Assembly: GCA_963726405.1 (NCBI GenBank)
Contig: CAVSCF010000001.1
Coordinates: 496,001-560,000, forward strand
Origin: JAOUJD01 sp963726405
Lineage (GTDB): Bacteria; Pseudomonadota; Gammaproteobacteria; Burkholderiales; Burkholderiaceae_F
Direction: 5' to 3'
Length of the DNA stretch: 64,000 nucleotides
Shown: positions 36,082 to 45,091 of the stretch, piece by piece
How the letters are laid out: every line of letters starts with the position of its first letter
How positions within the stretch are numbered: the stretch's first letter is position 1
Translations under genes and position numbers: made by a program
The notes under the pieces: model-generated
Told to the model about the DNA's origin: nothing
The model's database searches: none
What the model saw: the letters and a program-made list of their open reading frames with translations, nothing else

Positions 36082-37152
36082 TTACAGGGTGCCGCCGATC
36101 GCCTGGCGCACCGCGTCCGCAGCGGTCTTGTTGAAGCGGTACTGGAAGTCGTAGATCTTGGCGCCGGCCTCGTACAGCTTGCCCGGACGCACGCCGGGCG
36201 TGCCCTTGGTCGGCTGGATGAAGGCGATCTTGGCCGATTCGCGCTCGACGTTGGACACGCCGGTGTCGAGCGGGTCGACGTGGGCCGGGAACGACAGCAC
36301 GACGGCTTTGGTGCCGCCGACCGTGCGCTCTTCCCACTTGCCCTCGGCGGTCACTTCGGTGCTCGTGCGGTCGCAGAACAGCGTGCCCGTCTTGGCGGGG
36401 AAGAGCTGCACCTGGCCGGCGCCCTTGCCGCCTGTCTTGAAGAACATCGCGTACGGCTTGGCGCCGTTGCGGTCCTCGTAGGACAGGCAGTACGGGATCT
36501 GTTTCGAGAAGTTGCCGACGAACTGCGCGGTGTCGGTCGCGCCGGTGAATGACTCCTTGGCGGGCAGCACCAGGACGTCGTCGACGAAGCGGGCCACGAC
36601 AAGGTAGGCGACGGAGTTGGCGGGGAAGCGCGCGCTGCCCGCCTTGGCGGCCTCCTGGCGGGGATAGTTGTCCGGCGTGCGCAGGAACGACTGGATCGGC
36701 AGGTCGCTCACGTCGAACGCCTGCAGCGTGACGGCGACCCGCAGCGGGTTCTCTCCGGCGGAGTACAGCAGGTAGGCGCTGCCGTCGGGCGCGGGAATGG
36801 CGAAGTTCGGCCGGCCGCCCGCGCGGCGCTCGCCATTCAGCACGAAATGGCCGACGTCGATATGGCCGTTCAGCGAACTTGTCTTTTCCGCCGTGGTTTC
36901 GCTGAGGGCGTAGCGGTTGCCGGGCTGGGGACTCCCGGTCGCCCTGAGGGTCGCGATGCCGTTGCCGTGGAAGTGGAACAGACCGTCGCCCTTCAGGGCA
37001 TCGATCGTCGCGACGCTGATCGGCTTCGCGCCGGGGACCGGAACCGGCTGCTTCAGCGGGCCGTACGTCGGCACCTGGTTCTGCTGGGCGAAGGCGGCCG
37101 AGGCGGCGAACAGCGCCGCGATGGCAACGAACTTTCTTGCTGTGCTTTTCAT
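36082..37152 (-). CDS. Exported protein of unknown function
   Basis: A 356-residue protein with a clear signal peptide (KSTARKFVAIAALFAASAAFA). The mature part is rich in beta-prone segments, with only two obvious cysteines, in IPYCLSYED and GTLFCDRTS, which could pair. I recognise no domain. The start ATG at 37152 is preceded by AGAGGAACC on the minus strand; an in-frame extension to 37209 lacks this and would bury the signal peptide. It stands 124 bases from the FAD oxidase gene and 42 from the DUF4124 pair. Confidence 0.75.
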   Translation of the reverse strand: MKSTARKFVAIAALFAASAAFAQQNQVPTYGPLKQPVPVPGAKPISVATIDALKGDGLFHFHGNGIATLRATGSPQPGNRYALSETTAEKTSSLNGHIDVGHFVLNGERRAGGRPNFAIPAPDGSAYLLYSAGENPLRVAVTLQAFDVSDLPIQSFLRTPDNYPRQEAAKAGSARFPANSVAYLVVARFVDDVLVLPAKESFTGATDTAQFVGNFSKQIPYCLSYEDRNGAKPYAMFFKTGGKGAGQVQLFPAKTGTLFCDRTSTEVTAEGKWEERTVGGTKAVVLSFPAHVDPLDTGVSNVERESAKIAFIQPTKGTPGVRPGKLYEAGAKIYDFQYRFNKTAADAVRQAIGGTL

Positions 37153-37276
37153 GGTTCCTCTGTGGCTCCCTCTGGATGCCGCAAATGTAGCCAACGGGGG
37201 CGGGTGCAAAGATCAGAATAACGGTGCAGTTGTCTCCCCTGAAAAGGGGACTCAAGCTGGCGCTTTCCGTGCCCGG
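37153..37276. other. Spacer between FAD oxidase and exported protein genes
   Basis: Contains a small hairpin TCCCCT-GAAA-AGGGGA at 37235-37250 and no gene. No T-tract follows on the minus strand. Confidence 0.4.
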
Positions 37277-38679
37277 CTAAAGCAACTTGCCCGGATTCAT
37301 GATGCCGAGGGGATCCAGCGCCGCCTTGATGCTCCGCATCAGCGCGAGTTCGACCGCGGACTTGTAGTGCCGGTTCTCCTCGCGCTTCAACTGACCGATA
37401 CCGTGTTCGGCGGAAATCGAGCCGCCGTGACGCGCCACCTGGTCGTGGACGAGCCTGTACACCTCGGGCTGACGGGTCACGAACTCGGCATCCGGCAGGC
37501 CGACCGGCGGGCTGACGTTGTAGTGGAGGTTGCCGTCGCCGAGGTGGCCGAAGGTGACCATCCGGATTCCGGGCATCTGGCGGGCAAGCAGGGCATCGGT
37601 CTCCGCCACGAAGCGCGCGATCGAAGAGATCGGCACCGAGATGTCGTGCTTGATGTTCCTGCCTTCGGCCGCCTGGGCCTCCGAAATCGACTCTCGCAGC
37701 GCCCACAGGCCGCGAGACTGGGCAACCGATTGCGCGAGGGCGGCGTCGGTCGCCAGGTCCTGCTCGATGGCCTGCCCGGCAATGGCCTGCAGCAGCGCCG
37801 CCGCGTGCTCATCGCTCTCGTGATCGCTCAGTTGCAGCAGCGCGTAGTAGGGCGCTCGGCCGGGCAGCGGCGAACGGTGGGGGGGAAATGCCGTTCGACG
37901 AGTTGCAGGCAGAGGTCCGAGAAAAGTTCAAAGCCGGTCAGCGCCGGCCCGGCGGCGGACTGCGCCAGCGCGAGCACCTTGAGGGCGTCACCGACGGTCC
38001 GCACGGCAAGCAGGGCTGTTCCTTCGCCGCGCGGAAGCGGGAAGGTCCTGAGGCAGGCTGCGGTGATCACGCCAAGGGTGCCCTCGGCGCCGATGAAGAG
38101 GTCCCTCAGGTCGTAGCCGGTGTTGTCCTTGCGCAATCCGCGCAATCCGTTCCATATCTCGCCGGATGGAAGGACGACTTCGACTCCGAGAGCGAGTTCG
38201 CGCGCGTTGCCGTAGCGCAGCACCTGCGTGCCGCCCGCATTCGTCGACAGGTTTCCGCCGATGGTCGCGGTCCCTTCGGCCGCCAGCGAAAGAGGAAAGA
38301 GCCGCCCCGCCTGCGCCGCGGCCTCCTGGACGCGCTGCAGCGGGCAGCCGGCCTCCACCGTGATCGTGTCGTTCACCGGATCGACGGCGCGCACCCGGTT
38401 CAGGCGGCTCGTCGACAGCACGATGGCGCGCCCGCTGTCGTCCGGCGTGCCGCCGCCGACCAGGCCCGTATTTCCGCCGAGCGGCACGACGGGGGTTCGA
38501 GTCTCCGCGCATGCCTTCATCACCGCCGCGACTTCGTCCGTGTTGGCCGGTCGCACCACCGCCTGGGCACGCCCGGTGTAGCGCTTGCGCCAGTCCGTCA
38601 GGAACGGCGCGGTGTCCGCGCTTGCCGTCAGCACGTTCGGCGCGCCGACGAGCCCCGCGAGTCGTTCGATCAGGTTCAC
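37277..38679 (-). pseudogene. FAD-linked oxidase (GlcD/D-lactate dehydrogenase type) with a -1 frameshift
   Basis: FAD-dependent 2-hydroxyacid oxidase of the GlcD family, which oxidises glycolate or D-lactate. The PCMH FAD-binding domain has VVPLGGNTGLVGGG, GNLSTNAGGTQVLRYGN and FIGAEGTLGVIT. The C-terminal domain has GHLGDGNLHYN and SAEHGIGQLKR with metal/substrate histidines. The frame breaks in a run of seven Gs (37879-37885, plus strand); eight would restore one 467-residue protein of normal length reading HFPPHRSPLPG. The GTG start overlaps the DUF2069 stop by 4 bases. A homopolymer error is likely. Confidence 0.82.
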
Positions 38680-39056
38680 TTCGCCCTTTCCCGAGCCTTG
38701 GCCGCCAGTTTCAGCGGCCGCAGGTAGACGATCGCCGCGACGAAAAAGAGCAGCGCCAGCGCGATTTCGATCGAGGCGAGCAGGTTCACCGGCGCCGGGT
38801 CGAAGACGCGGACTGCGCCCTCGAGCAGGTACGCGAGCGACAGCATCAGCGCCCACTGCATGGTGTACGGGTCCGCGCGCAGCAGACCGCGCAGCGCCAG
38901 GGCGAGCGGCAGCGCTTTCAGCGCCAGCCAGGAACCACCCGGCCGCAGGGGAGCGATCCAGATCTCCCAGACGAGCGCAAGCGCGATCAGCGACAGCCAG
39001 GCGGCCAGCGCGAGGTGCCACGCGACCCGCTGCCGCGGAGACATCCCGGCGTTCAC
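38676..39056 (-). CDS. DUF2069 membrane protein
   Basis: A 126-residue inner-membrane protein with about four hydrophobic segments, e.g. ALAAWLSLIALALVWEIW and IEIALALLFFVAAIVYL, ending in a Lys/Arg-rich tail. It matches DUF2069 proteins usually found beside wrbA. The GTG at 39056 overlaps the wrbA stop (GTGA); an ATG at 39044 is the alternative start. Its own stop overlaps the FAD oxidase start. Function unknown. Confidence 0.8.
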   Translation of the reverse strand: MNAGMSPRQRVAWHLALAAWLSLIALALVWEIWIAPLRPGGSWLALKALPLALALRGLLRADPYTMQWALMLSLAYLLEGAVRVFDPAPVNLLASIEIALALLFFVAAIVYLRPLKLAAKARERAK

Positions 39057-39646
39057 CCTGTTCCCAGCGCAAGGGCGGTGCGCGCCAGGCGGCCGCCGAG
39101 GGCGACGGCGAGGCGGCGTTCCTCGTCGGTCAGGACCACCGGTGCGCCCGGCCGTCCGAGGTGGCTGGCACCGTACGGAGTGCCTCCGCTCGCCGTGCTG
39201 TTCAGTTCCGGCTCGGTGTACGGAATGCCGAGCAGCAGCATGCCGTGGTGGAGCAGGGGCAGCATCATCGACAGCAGCGTCGTCTCCTGTCCGCCGTGCA
39301 TCGAACTCGTCGACGTGAACACCGCGGCGGGCTTGCCGGCGAGGGCACCGGACAGCCAGAGTCCCGACGTCGAATCGAAGAAGTGCTTCAGCGGCGCCGC
39401 CATGTTGCCGAAGCGCGTCGGCGATCCGAGCGCGAGTCCACCGCACTGTTCGAGGTCGACCAGTTCGACATAGGGAGCGCCCTCCGCGGGGACGGGCGGC
39501 GCGGCCGTGGCAACGACCGGCGATACCGGCGGCACGGTCCGCACCCGGGCCTGGGCACCGGCCACGCCGTCGATGCCGCTCGCCAGCGCTTCGGCAAGCA
39601 GGCGCGTTGCGCCGTGGCGCGAGTAGTACAGGACGAGGATGTCCAC
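39053..39646 (-). CDS. wrbA: NAD(P)H:quinone oxidoreductase WrbA
   Basis: A 197-residue flavodoxin-like enzyme that reduces quinones by two electrons, avoiding semiquinones. The FMN phosphate loop is LVLYYSRHGATR at the N-terminus; GSPTRFGNMAAPLKHFFD and FTSTSSMHGGQETTL are WrbA hallmarks. First gene of a coupled minus-strand operon with DUF2069 and the FAD oxidase. Divergent from yihY. Confidence 0.95.
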   Translation of the reverse strand: MDILVLYYSRHGATRLLAEALASGIDGVAGAQARVRTVPPVSPVVATAAPPVPAEGAPYVELVDLEQCGGLALGSPTRFGNMAAPLKHFFDSTSGLWLSGALAGKPAAVFTSTSSMHGGQETTLLSMMLPLLHHGMLLLGIPYTEPELNSTASGGTPYGASHLGRPGAPVVLTDEERRLAVALGGRLARTALALGTG

Positions 39647-39720
39647 GCGAAAGAGTCGTCAGGAGAGGGCTGGCATTATAGGAACCGCTCCGCTTTCGTC
39701 CCGTCACGCCACTGCCCTCG

Positions 39721-40971
39721 ATGCGCTTGCCGTTTGCCGACCTGATCGAGCGCCATCCCCGCCTGCAGCGCGCCCGCGAGGTGCTGACGTTCGCGGAGGC
39801 GCGCGCGAGCCAGGTGCGGATGGGCCAGGTGGCGGGCAGCCTGACCTTCACCACGCTGCTGTCGATGGTGCCCCTGTTCGCCGTCGCGCTGGCGCTCTTC
39901 ACCGCGTTCCCGTTGTTCGCGCAGTTTCGCGACGAGCTCGAGAATTTCGTGCTGAAAGTGCTGCCGGGGCAGATCTCGTCCACGGTGCTGCGGTACGTCA
40001 ACGAGTTCGCCGCGCAGGCAACGCGCCTGACCGCGCTCGGCCTGGCGTTCCTCGGGTTCACGGCGCTGTCCATGATCATCACGGTCGACCGCGTTCTGAA
40101 CGACATCTGGCGCGTGCGCGATCGCCGTCCGCTCGGACAGCGGGTGCTCGTCTACTGGATGATCATTTCGCTCGGTCCGGTGCTGATCGGCGCCAGCCTC
40201 AGCGCGAGTTCGTACCTGTGGTCGCTGTCGTCCGACGCCGTGCACCAGTTGCCGAGGCTGCTGCGCAATGTCCTCGACTACGCCCCGGCCGTGTTGAGCG
40301 GTTTCGCGTATGCCGCGCTCTACGTGTTCGTGCCGAACCGCCGCGTCTCCTGGCGGGATGCGCTCATCGGTGGCTTCATCGCCGCCATCCTGGCGGAGAT
40401 CGTCAAGGGGACCTTCGGAGTTTTCGTATCCCGGGGATCCGTCCGATCGGTGTACGGCGCCTTCGCGGCTTTGCCGCTCTTCCTCGTGTGGGTCTACCTG
40501 TCCTGGTACGTGCTGCTGTTCGGCGCCGCCATCACGGCGACCCTGCCGCGACTGCGTGCGACACGCTTCACCGACGAATCGCGCGCGGGCAATGCCTTCG
40601 TGACCGCGGTGGCGCTCCTGAAGGTGCTGTTCGACGCGAGGGCCGAAGGACGGACGGCGCTGCCGACAGGCGAGCTCGCACGCTCGGTGCGCACGCCAAT
40701 CGACGAGGCGGAACTCCTGCTGGAGTCCCTCGAGCGCCTGGGATACGTGCGGCGCGCGGCGAAGAGCATCACGACGCCCCGCGAACAGGACTGGTTGCTC
40801 GTGTGCGACACGAAGGCGATGACGCTTGCGCCGGTCTTCGGCCGTTACGCGGTCGATCCGACCAACACGCTGCTGTCCGTCGCCTCGCTCGGGCTTGCGC
40901 CCGTCTGCCGGCGCTGGTCCGAGGCGGGCTGGCTCAACGCGCCGCTGGAAGAGTCCTTGAACTCAACGTAG
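39721..40971 (+). CDS. YihY/RbnA-like (BrkB family) membrane protein
   Basis: A 416-residue protein with six or so transmembrane helices (about 40-290) of the YihY/virulence factor BrkB family, formerly labelled RNase BN. Signatures include AGSLTFTTLLSMVPLFAV and LPLFLVWVYLSWYVLLFGA. The C-terminal about 110 residues form a soluble winged-helix-like extension (TGELARSVRTPIDEAELLLESL) found in beta-proteobacterial members. No RNase function is implied. The first codons are ATGCGC at 39721. Confidence 0.9.
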   Translation: MRLPFADLIERHPRLQRAREVLTFAEARASQVRMGQVAGSLTFTTLLSMVPLFAVALALFTAFPLFAQFRDELENFVLKVLPGQISSTVLRYVNEFAAQATRLTALGLAFLGFTALSMIITVDRVLNDIWRVRDRRPLGQRVLVYWMIISLGPVLIGASLSASSYLWSLSSDAVHQLPRLLRNVLDYAPAVLSGFAYAALYVFVPNRRVSWRDALIGGFIAAILAEIVKGTFGVFVSRGSVRSVYGAFAALPLFLVWVYLSWYVLLFGAAITATLPRLRATRFTDESRAGNAFVTAVALLKVLFDARAEGRTALPTGELARSVRTPIDEAELLLESLERLGYVRRAAKSITTPREQDWLLVCDTKAMTLAPVFGRYAVDPTNTLLSVASLGLAPVCRRWSEAGWLNAPLEESLNST

Positions 40972-40991
40972 AGGCGGCTCCGCCACCAGCC

Positions 40992-41204
40992 TCACTTCTT
41001 GTCGACCGCCAACGGGACCGGCTGGTCGATCAACGGCGAAGCATCCAGGCCCCACTCCAGCCAGTCCTCCCCGAACAGTTCGATGGGGTGCTGCGTGCGC
41101 TCGGAACCGTTGCCGCACGCGAGGGAATCGGCCGGGCAATACTTGTCGCAGCCCCAGCAGATGCGGTGAGGGTTCTTCGGGGCGACGGGAAACTTCTTGG
41201 TCAC
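40992..41204 (-). CDS. DUF3079 protein, cysteine-rich
   Basis: A 70-residue protein with four cysteines in HRICWGCDKYCPADSLACGN, suggesting a small metal-binding site. It matches DUF3079 as I recall it. The acidic stretch HPIELFGEDWLEW follows. Function unknown. It is convergent with yihY, 20 bases apart. Confidence 0.75.
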   Translation of the reverse strand: MTKKFPVAPKNPHRICWGCDKYCPADSLACGNGSERTQHPIELFGEDWLEWGLDASPLIDQPVPLAVDKK

Positions 41205-41300
41205 TTCGGCTCGTGGTCAATCGGACATCTACGGGTTGACAGGGAAAGTGCCGGTCCGTTCGCGAGTCAATCTTCGAAGGCCTCTGCTGAGCGCGGGTGA

Positions 41301-41537
41301 TCAGGGCAACGGACCGATGCGGGACAGCAGGCAGCGGCGGTTGCGCGCGGCGCTGAAGAGCGCTTCGAGGCCCAGGCCCGCGATGACGCCCACCGCGAAC
41401 CACGCCACCACGCCCAGATCGCCGCCGGAGGCGAACGGGATGGACACCGCGATGGCGATGAACAGAGCCCCGATCGCCGCGGCGGCCCAACGCTCACGAC
41501 CGCTTTCCTGGCCAGACTTCCGTTCGTCCCGACGCAT
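41301..41537 (-). CDS. Small two-helix membrane protein
   Basis: A 78-residue protein: a charged N-terminus (RRDERKSGQESGRERW) then two hydrophobic helices (about 19-36 and 42-60). No domain recognised. Gene position between LysE and DUF3079 genes on the same strand and an in-frame ATG support it, but there is no homology-based evidence. Confidence 0.5.
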   Translation of the reverse strand: MRRDERKSGQESGRERWAAAAIGALFIAIAVSIPFASGGDLGVVAWFAVGVIAGLGLEALFSAARNRRCLLSRIGPLP

Positions 41538-41591
41538 CGATCGACTTTCAGGGTTTGTTCGACCGTATTCTCGCTCTTGCCCGGTCCGCCC

Positions 41592-42233
41592 TCAGGCCAC
41601 GGTGAGCACGAGGGCCGCCGCGCCGAGGACGAGCACACCGGCCGCCCTTTCCGTGTAGCGGGCGAACCGTGGATCGCCGGCGAGGCGGGCGGCGCGCGAG
41701 GCCAGGTAGCCATAGCCGCCGAGGATGAGGAATTCCGGAACGATGGAGCCCACCGCCAGCCACACCATCTGGGGACCCACGGCGAGCTTCGGATCGACGA
41801 ACTGCGGCAGGATCGACGCGAAGAAGACCAGCGTCTTCGGGTTGGCGAGTTGCAGCGTCAGACCCGAGAGGAACAGGGCGCGCGCGGTCCCGCCGGAACG
41901 CTCTTCACGTGCGATGGTGATGGGCGAGGGGCGGCCGAAGAGCGCGGAGACTCCGATGTAGACGAGGTACGCGGCCCCGAGCCACTTCACCGTGACGAAG
42001 AACGTCCTGGAAGCGGCGAGCACGGCGCCCAGCGCGGTGGCCGAGATCGCGAAATAGATCGCGTTGGCGGCAAGGATGCCCAGCGTGGCGTACAGCGACC
42101 TGCGGGCGCCCCACGTCAGCCCGCAGGCGATGACGAGCATGACGGCCGGCCCCGGCGACAGCGACAGTGCGACCTCCGCCAGGACGTACAGCCAATACGT
42201 ATCCCAGTTGACCGCGCCGAGCCAGTGCGCCAC
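41592..42233 (-). CDS. LysE/RhtB family amino-acid exporter
   Basis: A 213-residue inner-membrane exporter with about six helices. The N-terminal SLSPGPAVMLVIACGLTWG matches the family signature, and LQLANPKTLVFFASILPQF the second conserved block. Members export lysine, threonine or homoserine lactones. The GTG start is 3 bases after the hydrolase stop, in an operon with metY, suggesting a link to methionine/homoserine metabolism. Confidence 0.9.
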   Translation of the reverse strand: MAHWLGAVNWDTYWLYVLAEVALSLSPGPAVMLVIACGLTWGARRSLYATLGILAANAIYFAISATALGAVLAASRTFFVTVKWLGAAYLVYIGVSALFGRPSPITIAREERSGGTARALFLSGLTLQLANPKTLVFFASILPQFVDPKLAVGPQMVWLAVGSIVPEFLILGGYGYLASRAARLAGDPRFARYTERAAGVLVLGAAALVLTVA

Positions 42234-42236
42234 GCG

Positions 42237-43076
42237 CTAGCCCGACGGGAATACGCGTGCGGCGAAGCGCACGAGCGCCTCGCGCACGCCGTCAGGGTTC
42301 TCGGCCATCAGCGAGTGCCCGGCGCCCGGCAGCGCGACCACCTGGGCGTCGCTGCAGGCATCGATCAGCGCCTTGGCCGCCCGCGGGGGCGTCATCGCGT
42401 CCGCCGCGCCGAGCACGAAGAGGGCGGGGCACCGCAGCGCGGCCGCGGCTTCCAGCCCGCCGGCGTAGCGATTGCAGGCAGCGAAATCGAGCGGGAGCAC
42501 GGACGCGTCGTTGCGCGCGTGGATCCGCTGCATCAGGCGCAGGTTCTGCCAGATGTTCGAGAAGCCCGGTGCCGGGTTGGACGGCTTGCGGTCGAAGCCT
42601 TCGATCGACGGGCTGTGCGACCAGACGTTGATCATGTCCATCGCTTCGGCGGGCGAGTCGCGCGTGGCGTTCAGCAGCGGGTCGGCCACGCGCATCGGAA
42701 AGGCCGTCGCCACCAGCGCCACGCCGCGCACGGCATCGGGCAGTCGGCGCGCCAGTTCGAGCGCGATGAGCGAACCCATGCTGTGGCCGACGACGATCAT
42801 CCGCGTGACCTTCGCCGCATCCAGCGCTGCCGCGAGGCGGTCGGCGATGGCCTCGACGCTTTCGAGCGCCGGGGCGGCGCTGCGCATGTGGCCAGGCAGG
42901 TCGAGGGCCAGGACGCCGTAACCGTGATGCGCCAGGTAGCGGCTCTGAAGGATCCACACGCTGTGGTCGTGCTGCGCGCCGTGCACGAAGACGACGGTGG
43001 GCCTGGACGCGTCGAACGGCTTGCCGCCGGTGTAGGCGTAGAGGCGGGGCGCACCCGGCGAAGTGGCAAGGTCCAT
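42237..43076 (-). CDS. Alpha/beta hydrolase
   Basis: A 279-residue alpha/beta-hydrolase fold enzyme. The oxyanion region is VFVHGAQHDHSVW, the nucleophile elbow GHSMGS (S99), the acid probably in VLGAADAMTPP and the histidine in PGAGHSLMAENP. The substrate is unknown. The ATG overlaps the metY stop by one base (TGATG), so it is coupled to methionine biosynthesis, perhaps as a side-product esterase. Confidence 0.85.
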   Translation of the reverse strand: MDLATSPGAPRLYAYTGGKPFDASRPTVVFVHGAQHDHSVWILQSRYLAHHGYGVLALDLPGHMRSAAPALESVEAIADRLAAALDAAKVTRMIVVGHSMGSLIALELARRLPDAVRGVALVATAFPMRVADPLLNATRDSPAEAMDMINVWSHSPSIEGFDRKPSNPAPGFSNIWQNLRLMQRIHARNDASVLPLDFAACNRYAGGLEAAAALRCPALFVLGAADAMTPPRAAKALIDACSDAQVVALPGAGHSLMAENPDGVREALVRFAARVFPSG

Positions 43077-44371
43077 CAGCCCACCTTCTGCGCGCGCTTC
43101 AGCGCCTGCGCAAGGTCGTCGATGAGGTCGGCGGCGTCCTCGAGTCCCACGGACAGGCGGATCGTTCCCTGCGTGATGCCGGCCGCCTGCAACTGGTCGT
43201 CGGGCACCCGGAAGTGCGTGGTCGACGCCGGGTGGATGACCAGGGATTTCGCGTCGCCCACATTGGCGAGATGGGAGAACACCTGCAGCGATTCGACGAA
43301 CGCGCGGCCGGCCGCGCGACTGCCGCGCAAGTTGAAGCTGAACACGGCGCCGCAACCGCGCGGCAGGAGCCGCTTCGCCAACGCGTGGTCCGGGTGCGAT
43401 GGCAGTTCGGGATAGGCGACCGACTCCACGGCGGCGTGCGCCGCCAGGAACTCGACGACCTTGCGGGTGTTGTCGACGTGGCGCTGCATCCGCAACGGCA
43501 ATGTCTCGAGGCCCTGCAGCAGGAAGAAGGCCGTGTGCGGACTCATGCATGCACCGAAGTCGCGCAGGCCCTCCCGGCGCGCGCGCAGCAGGAAGGGCGC
43601 CACCGTGCTCTCCTCGGAGAAGTTCATGCCGTGGAAGCCGGCATACGGCTCGGTCAGCGTCGGGAATTTGCCGCTGGCGAGCCAGTCGAACGTGCCGCCG
43701 TCGACCAGCACGCCGCCGATGGCGATCCCGTGCCCGCCGATGAACTTGGTCGCCGAGTGGTAGACGAGGTCGGCGCCGTGATCGAACGGCTTCATCAGGT
43801 ACGGCGTCGTGAAGGTCGAGTCGACCAGCAGCGGCAGACCATTGCGGTGAGCGATGCCCGCGACGGCGGGAATGTCGAGCACGTCGAGTCCCGGATTGCC
43901 CAGCGTCTCGCCGAAGAGCAGTCGCGTATCGGGCCGCAGTGCCTTCGACCAGGCATCGAGGTCGCGCGGGTCGATGAAGGTCGTCTCGATGCCGAAGCGG
44001 GCGAGCGTGTAGCCGAGCAGGTTGTGCGAGCCGCCGTACAGCGAGCGGCTCGCCACGATGTGGCTGCCGGCGCCCATCAGGGTGACGATCGCGAGATGCA
44101 GAGCCGCCTGTCCGCTCGCCGTGGCGATGGCTCCGACGCCTTTTTCCAGCGCGGCCATGCGTTCCTCGAACACCGCCACGGTCGGATTCGAGATACGTGA
44201 ATACACGTGGCCGGACCGCTCCATGTTGAACAACGCCGCCGCGTGATCCGAGTCCTCGAAGACGTAGGACGCCGTCGCGTAGATCGGCACCGCACGGCTC
44301 CCGGTGGCGGGATCGGGTGGCTGACCGGCGTGCAGCGCAAGCGTGTCGAAACCGGGATAGCGGACGGGCAT
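43076..44371 (-). CDS. metY: O-acetylhomoserine aminocarboxypropyltransferase (MetY-type sulfhydrylase)
   Basis: PLP enzyme of the Cys/Met metabolism family that makes homocysteine from O-acetyl- or O-succinylhomoserine and sulfide. The Schiff-base lysine is K209 in YHSATKFIGGHG; VYSRISNPTV and LLVDSTFTTPYL are family motifs. At 431 residues it fits MetY better than MetZ (about 400). The ATG 44371 is preceded by GGAGAA, enclosed in a small hairpin. First gene of a minus-strand operon with hydrolase and exporter. Confidence 0.9.
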   Translation of the reverse strand: MPVRYPGFDTLALHAGQPPDPATGSRAVPIYATASYVFEDSDHAAALFNMERSGHVYSRISNPTVAVFEERMAALEKGVGAIATASGQAALHLAIVTLMGAGSHIVASRSLYGGSHNLLGYTLARFGIETTFIDPRDLDAWSKALRPDTRLLFGETLGNPGLDVLDIPAVAGIAHRNGLPLLVDSTFTTPYLMKPFDHGADLVYHSATKFIGGHGIAIGGVLVDGGTFDWLASGKFPTLTEPYAGFHGMNFSEESTVAPFLLRARREGLRDFGACMSPHTAFFLLQGLETLPLRMQRHVDNTRKVVEFLAAHAAVESVAYPELPSHPDHALAKRLLPRGCGAVFSFNLRGSRAAGRAFVESLQVFSHLANVGDAKSLVIHPASTTHFRVPDDQLQAAGITQGTIRLSVGLEDAADLIDDLAQALKRAQKVG

Positions 44372-44374
44372 GGT

Positions 44375-44396
44375 GGGGCTTCTCCGTAGGAGCCCC
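44375..44396 (-). promoter_or_regulatory. Hairpin enclosing the metY ribosome-binding site
   Basis: On the minus strand GGGGCT pairs with AGCCCC around a 10-base loop containing CGGAGA, the presumed Shine-Dalgarno, ending 4 bases before the metY ATG. It could limit metY translation, or be incidental in GC-rich DNA. Confidence 0.4.
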
Positions 44397-44521
44397 CGAT
44401 GATGCCAAAACACGGAGGGCGAATGACGCTCCGCACAATGAATATGACGGTGTCTTGCCATTGCGCAGAAGCGGCGCGAGGACTACGGTGAAGGACCACG
44501 CAACGTCGGATGGAGAAAACC

Positions 44522-45010
44522 ATGACGACCATGACTGCGGCCGACGTCGGCATCGCGCTGCGTAGGCAGCCCCTGATGCGCGAATTCACCCCCGCGCAGT
44601 TCGACCAGTTGATGCACATCGCGGAAGTGGTCGAGTTCGAACCGAACGAAGTGGTCCACCGCGAAGGCGACGAAAGCGATCGCCTGTTCGTGGTGATCCG
44701 GGGCCACGTGGCGATCGAACTGGCGGGACAGCACGAGGTGCTGCGGGTCGAGACCGTCGGGCCCGGCGGGGAGTTCGGCTGGTCGTCGATGCTGCACGGC
44801 GCGGGAAGGTACTTCCAGTCGCGGGCGCTGGACGGCGTGCAGGCCCTGGCGTTCGAGGCGTCCGATCTGCGGCAGATGTGCGAAGAGGACGCGAAGTTCG
44901 GCCTGGCGCTCATGACCCGGTTGCTCGCCGTGGTGGCCGAGCGTCTGCAGGCGACACGGCTTCAGATCGTCGACATGCACTGGACACCGGCGAAGCGCGC
45001 GGGCGCCTGA
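44522..45010 (+). CDS. Cyclic nucleotide-binding domain protein
   Basis: A 162-residue protein made of one cNMP-binding beta-roll (about 20-125): VVHREGDESDRLFVVIRGHV is split here as VVHREGDESDR and LFVVIRGHVAIEL, followed by VGPGGEFGWSSML and a C-terminal helix. No helix-turn-helix, so it is not a Crp-type regulator; it may be a stand-alone sensor. ATG 44522 with GGAGAAAACC is preferred over the ATG at 44510. Divergent from metY. Confidence 0.82.
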   Translation: MTTMTAADVGIALRRQPLMREFTPAQFDQLMHIAEVVEFEPNEVVHREGDESDRLFVVIRGHVAIELAGQHEVLRVETVGPGGEFGWSSMLHGAGRYFQSRALDGVQALAFEASDLRQMCEEDAKFGLALMTRLLAVVAERLQATRLQIVDMHWTPAKRAGA

Positions 45011-45091
45011 CGATTCCGGGCCGCGGGTCTGGCGCGGCGCACGGTGCGCCGCGCTCCGGATGTCCAGACCACGCCCCTTAAACTCCGCGCA

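Noticed and set aside
41236..41241. TTGACA on the plus strand near 41.2 kb
   Set aside because: No -10 hexamer at 16-18 bases and no gene on that strand follows; both nearby genes are on the minus strand.
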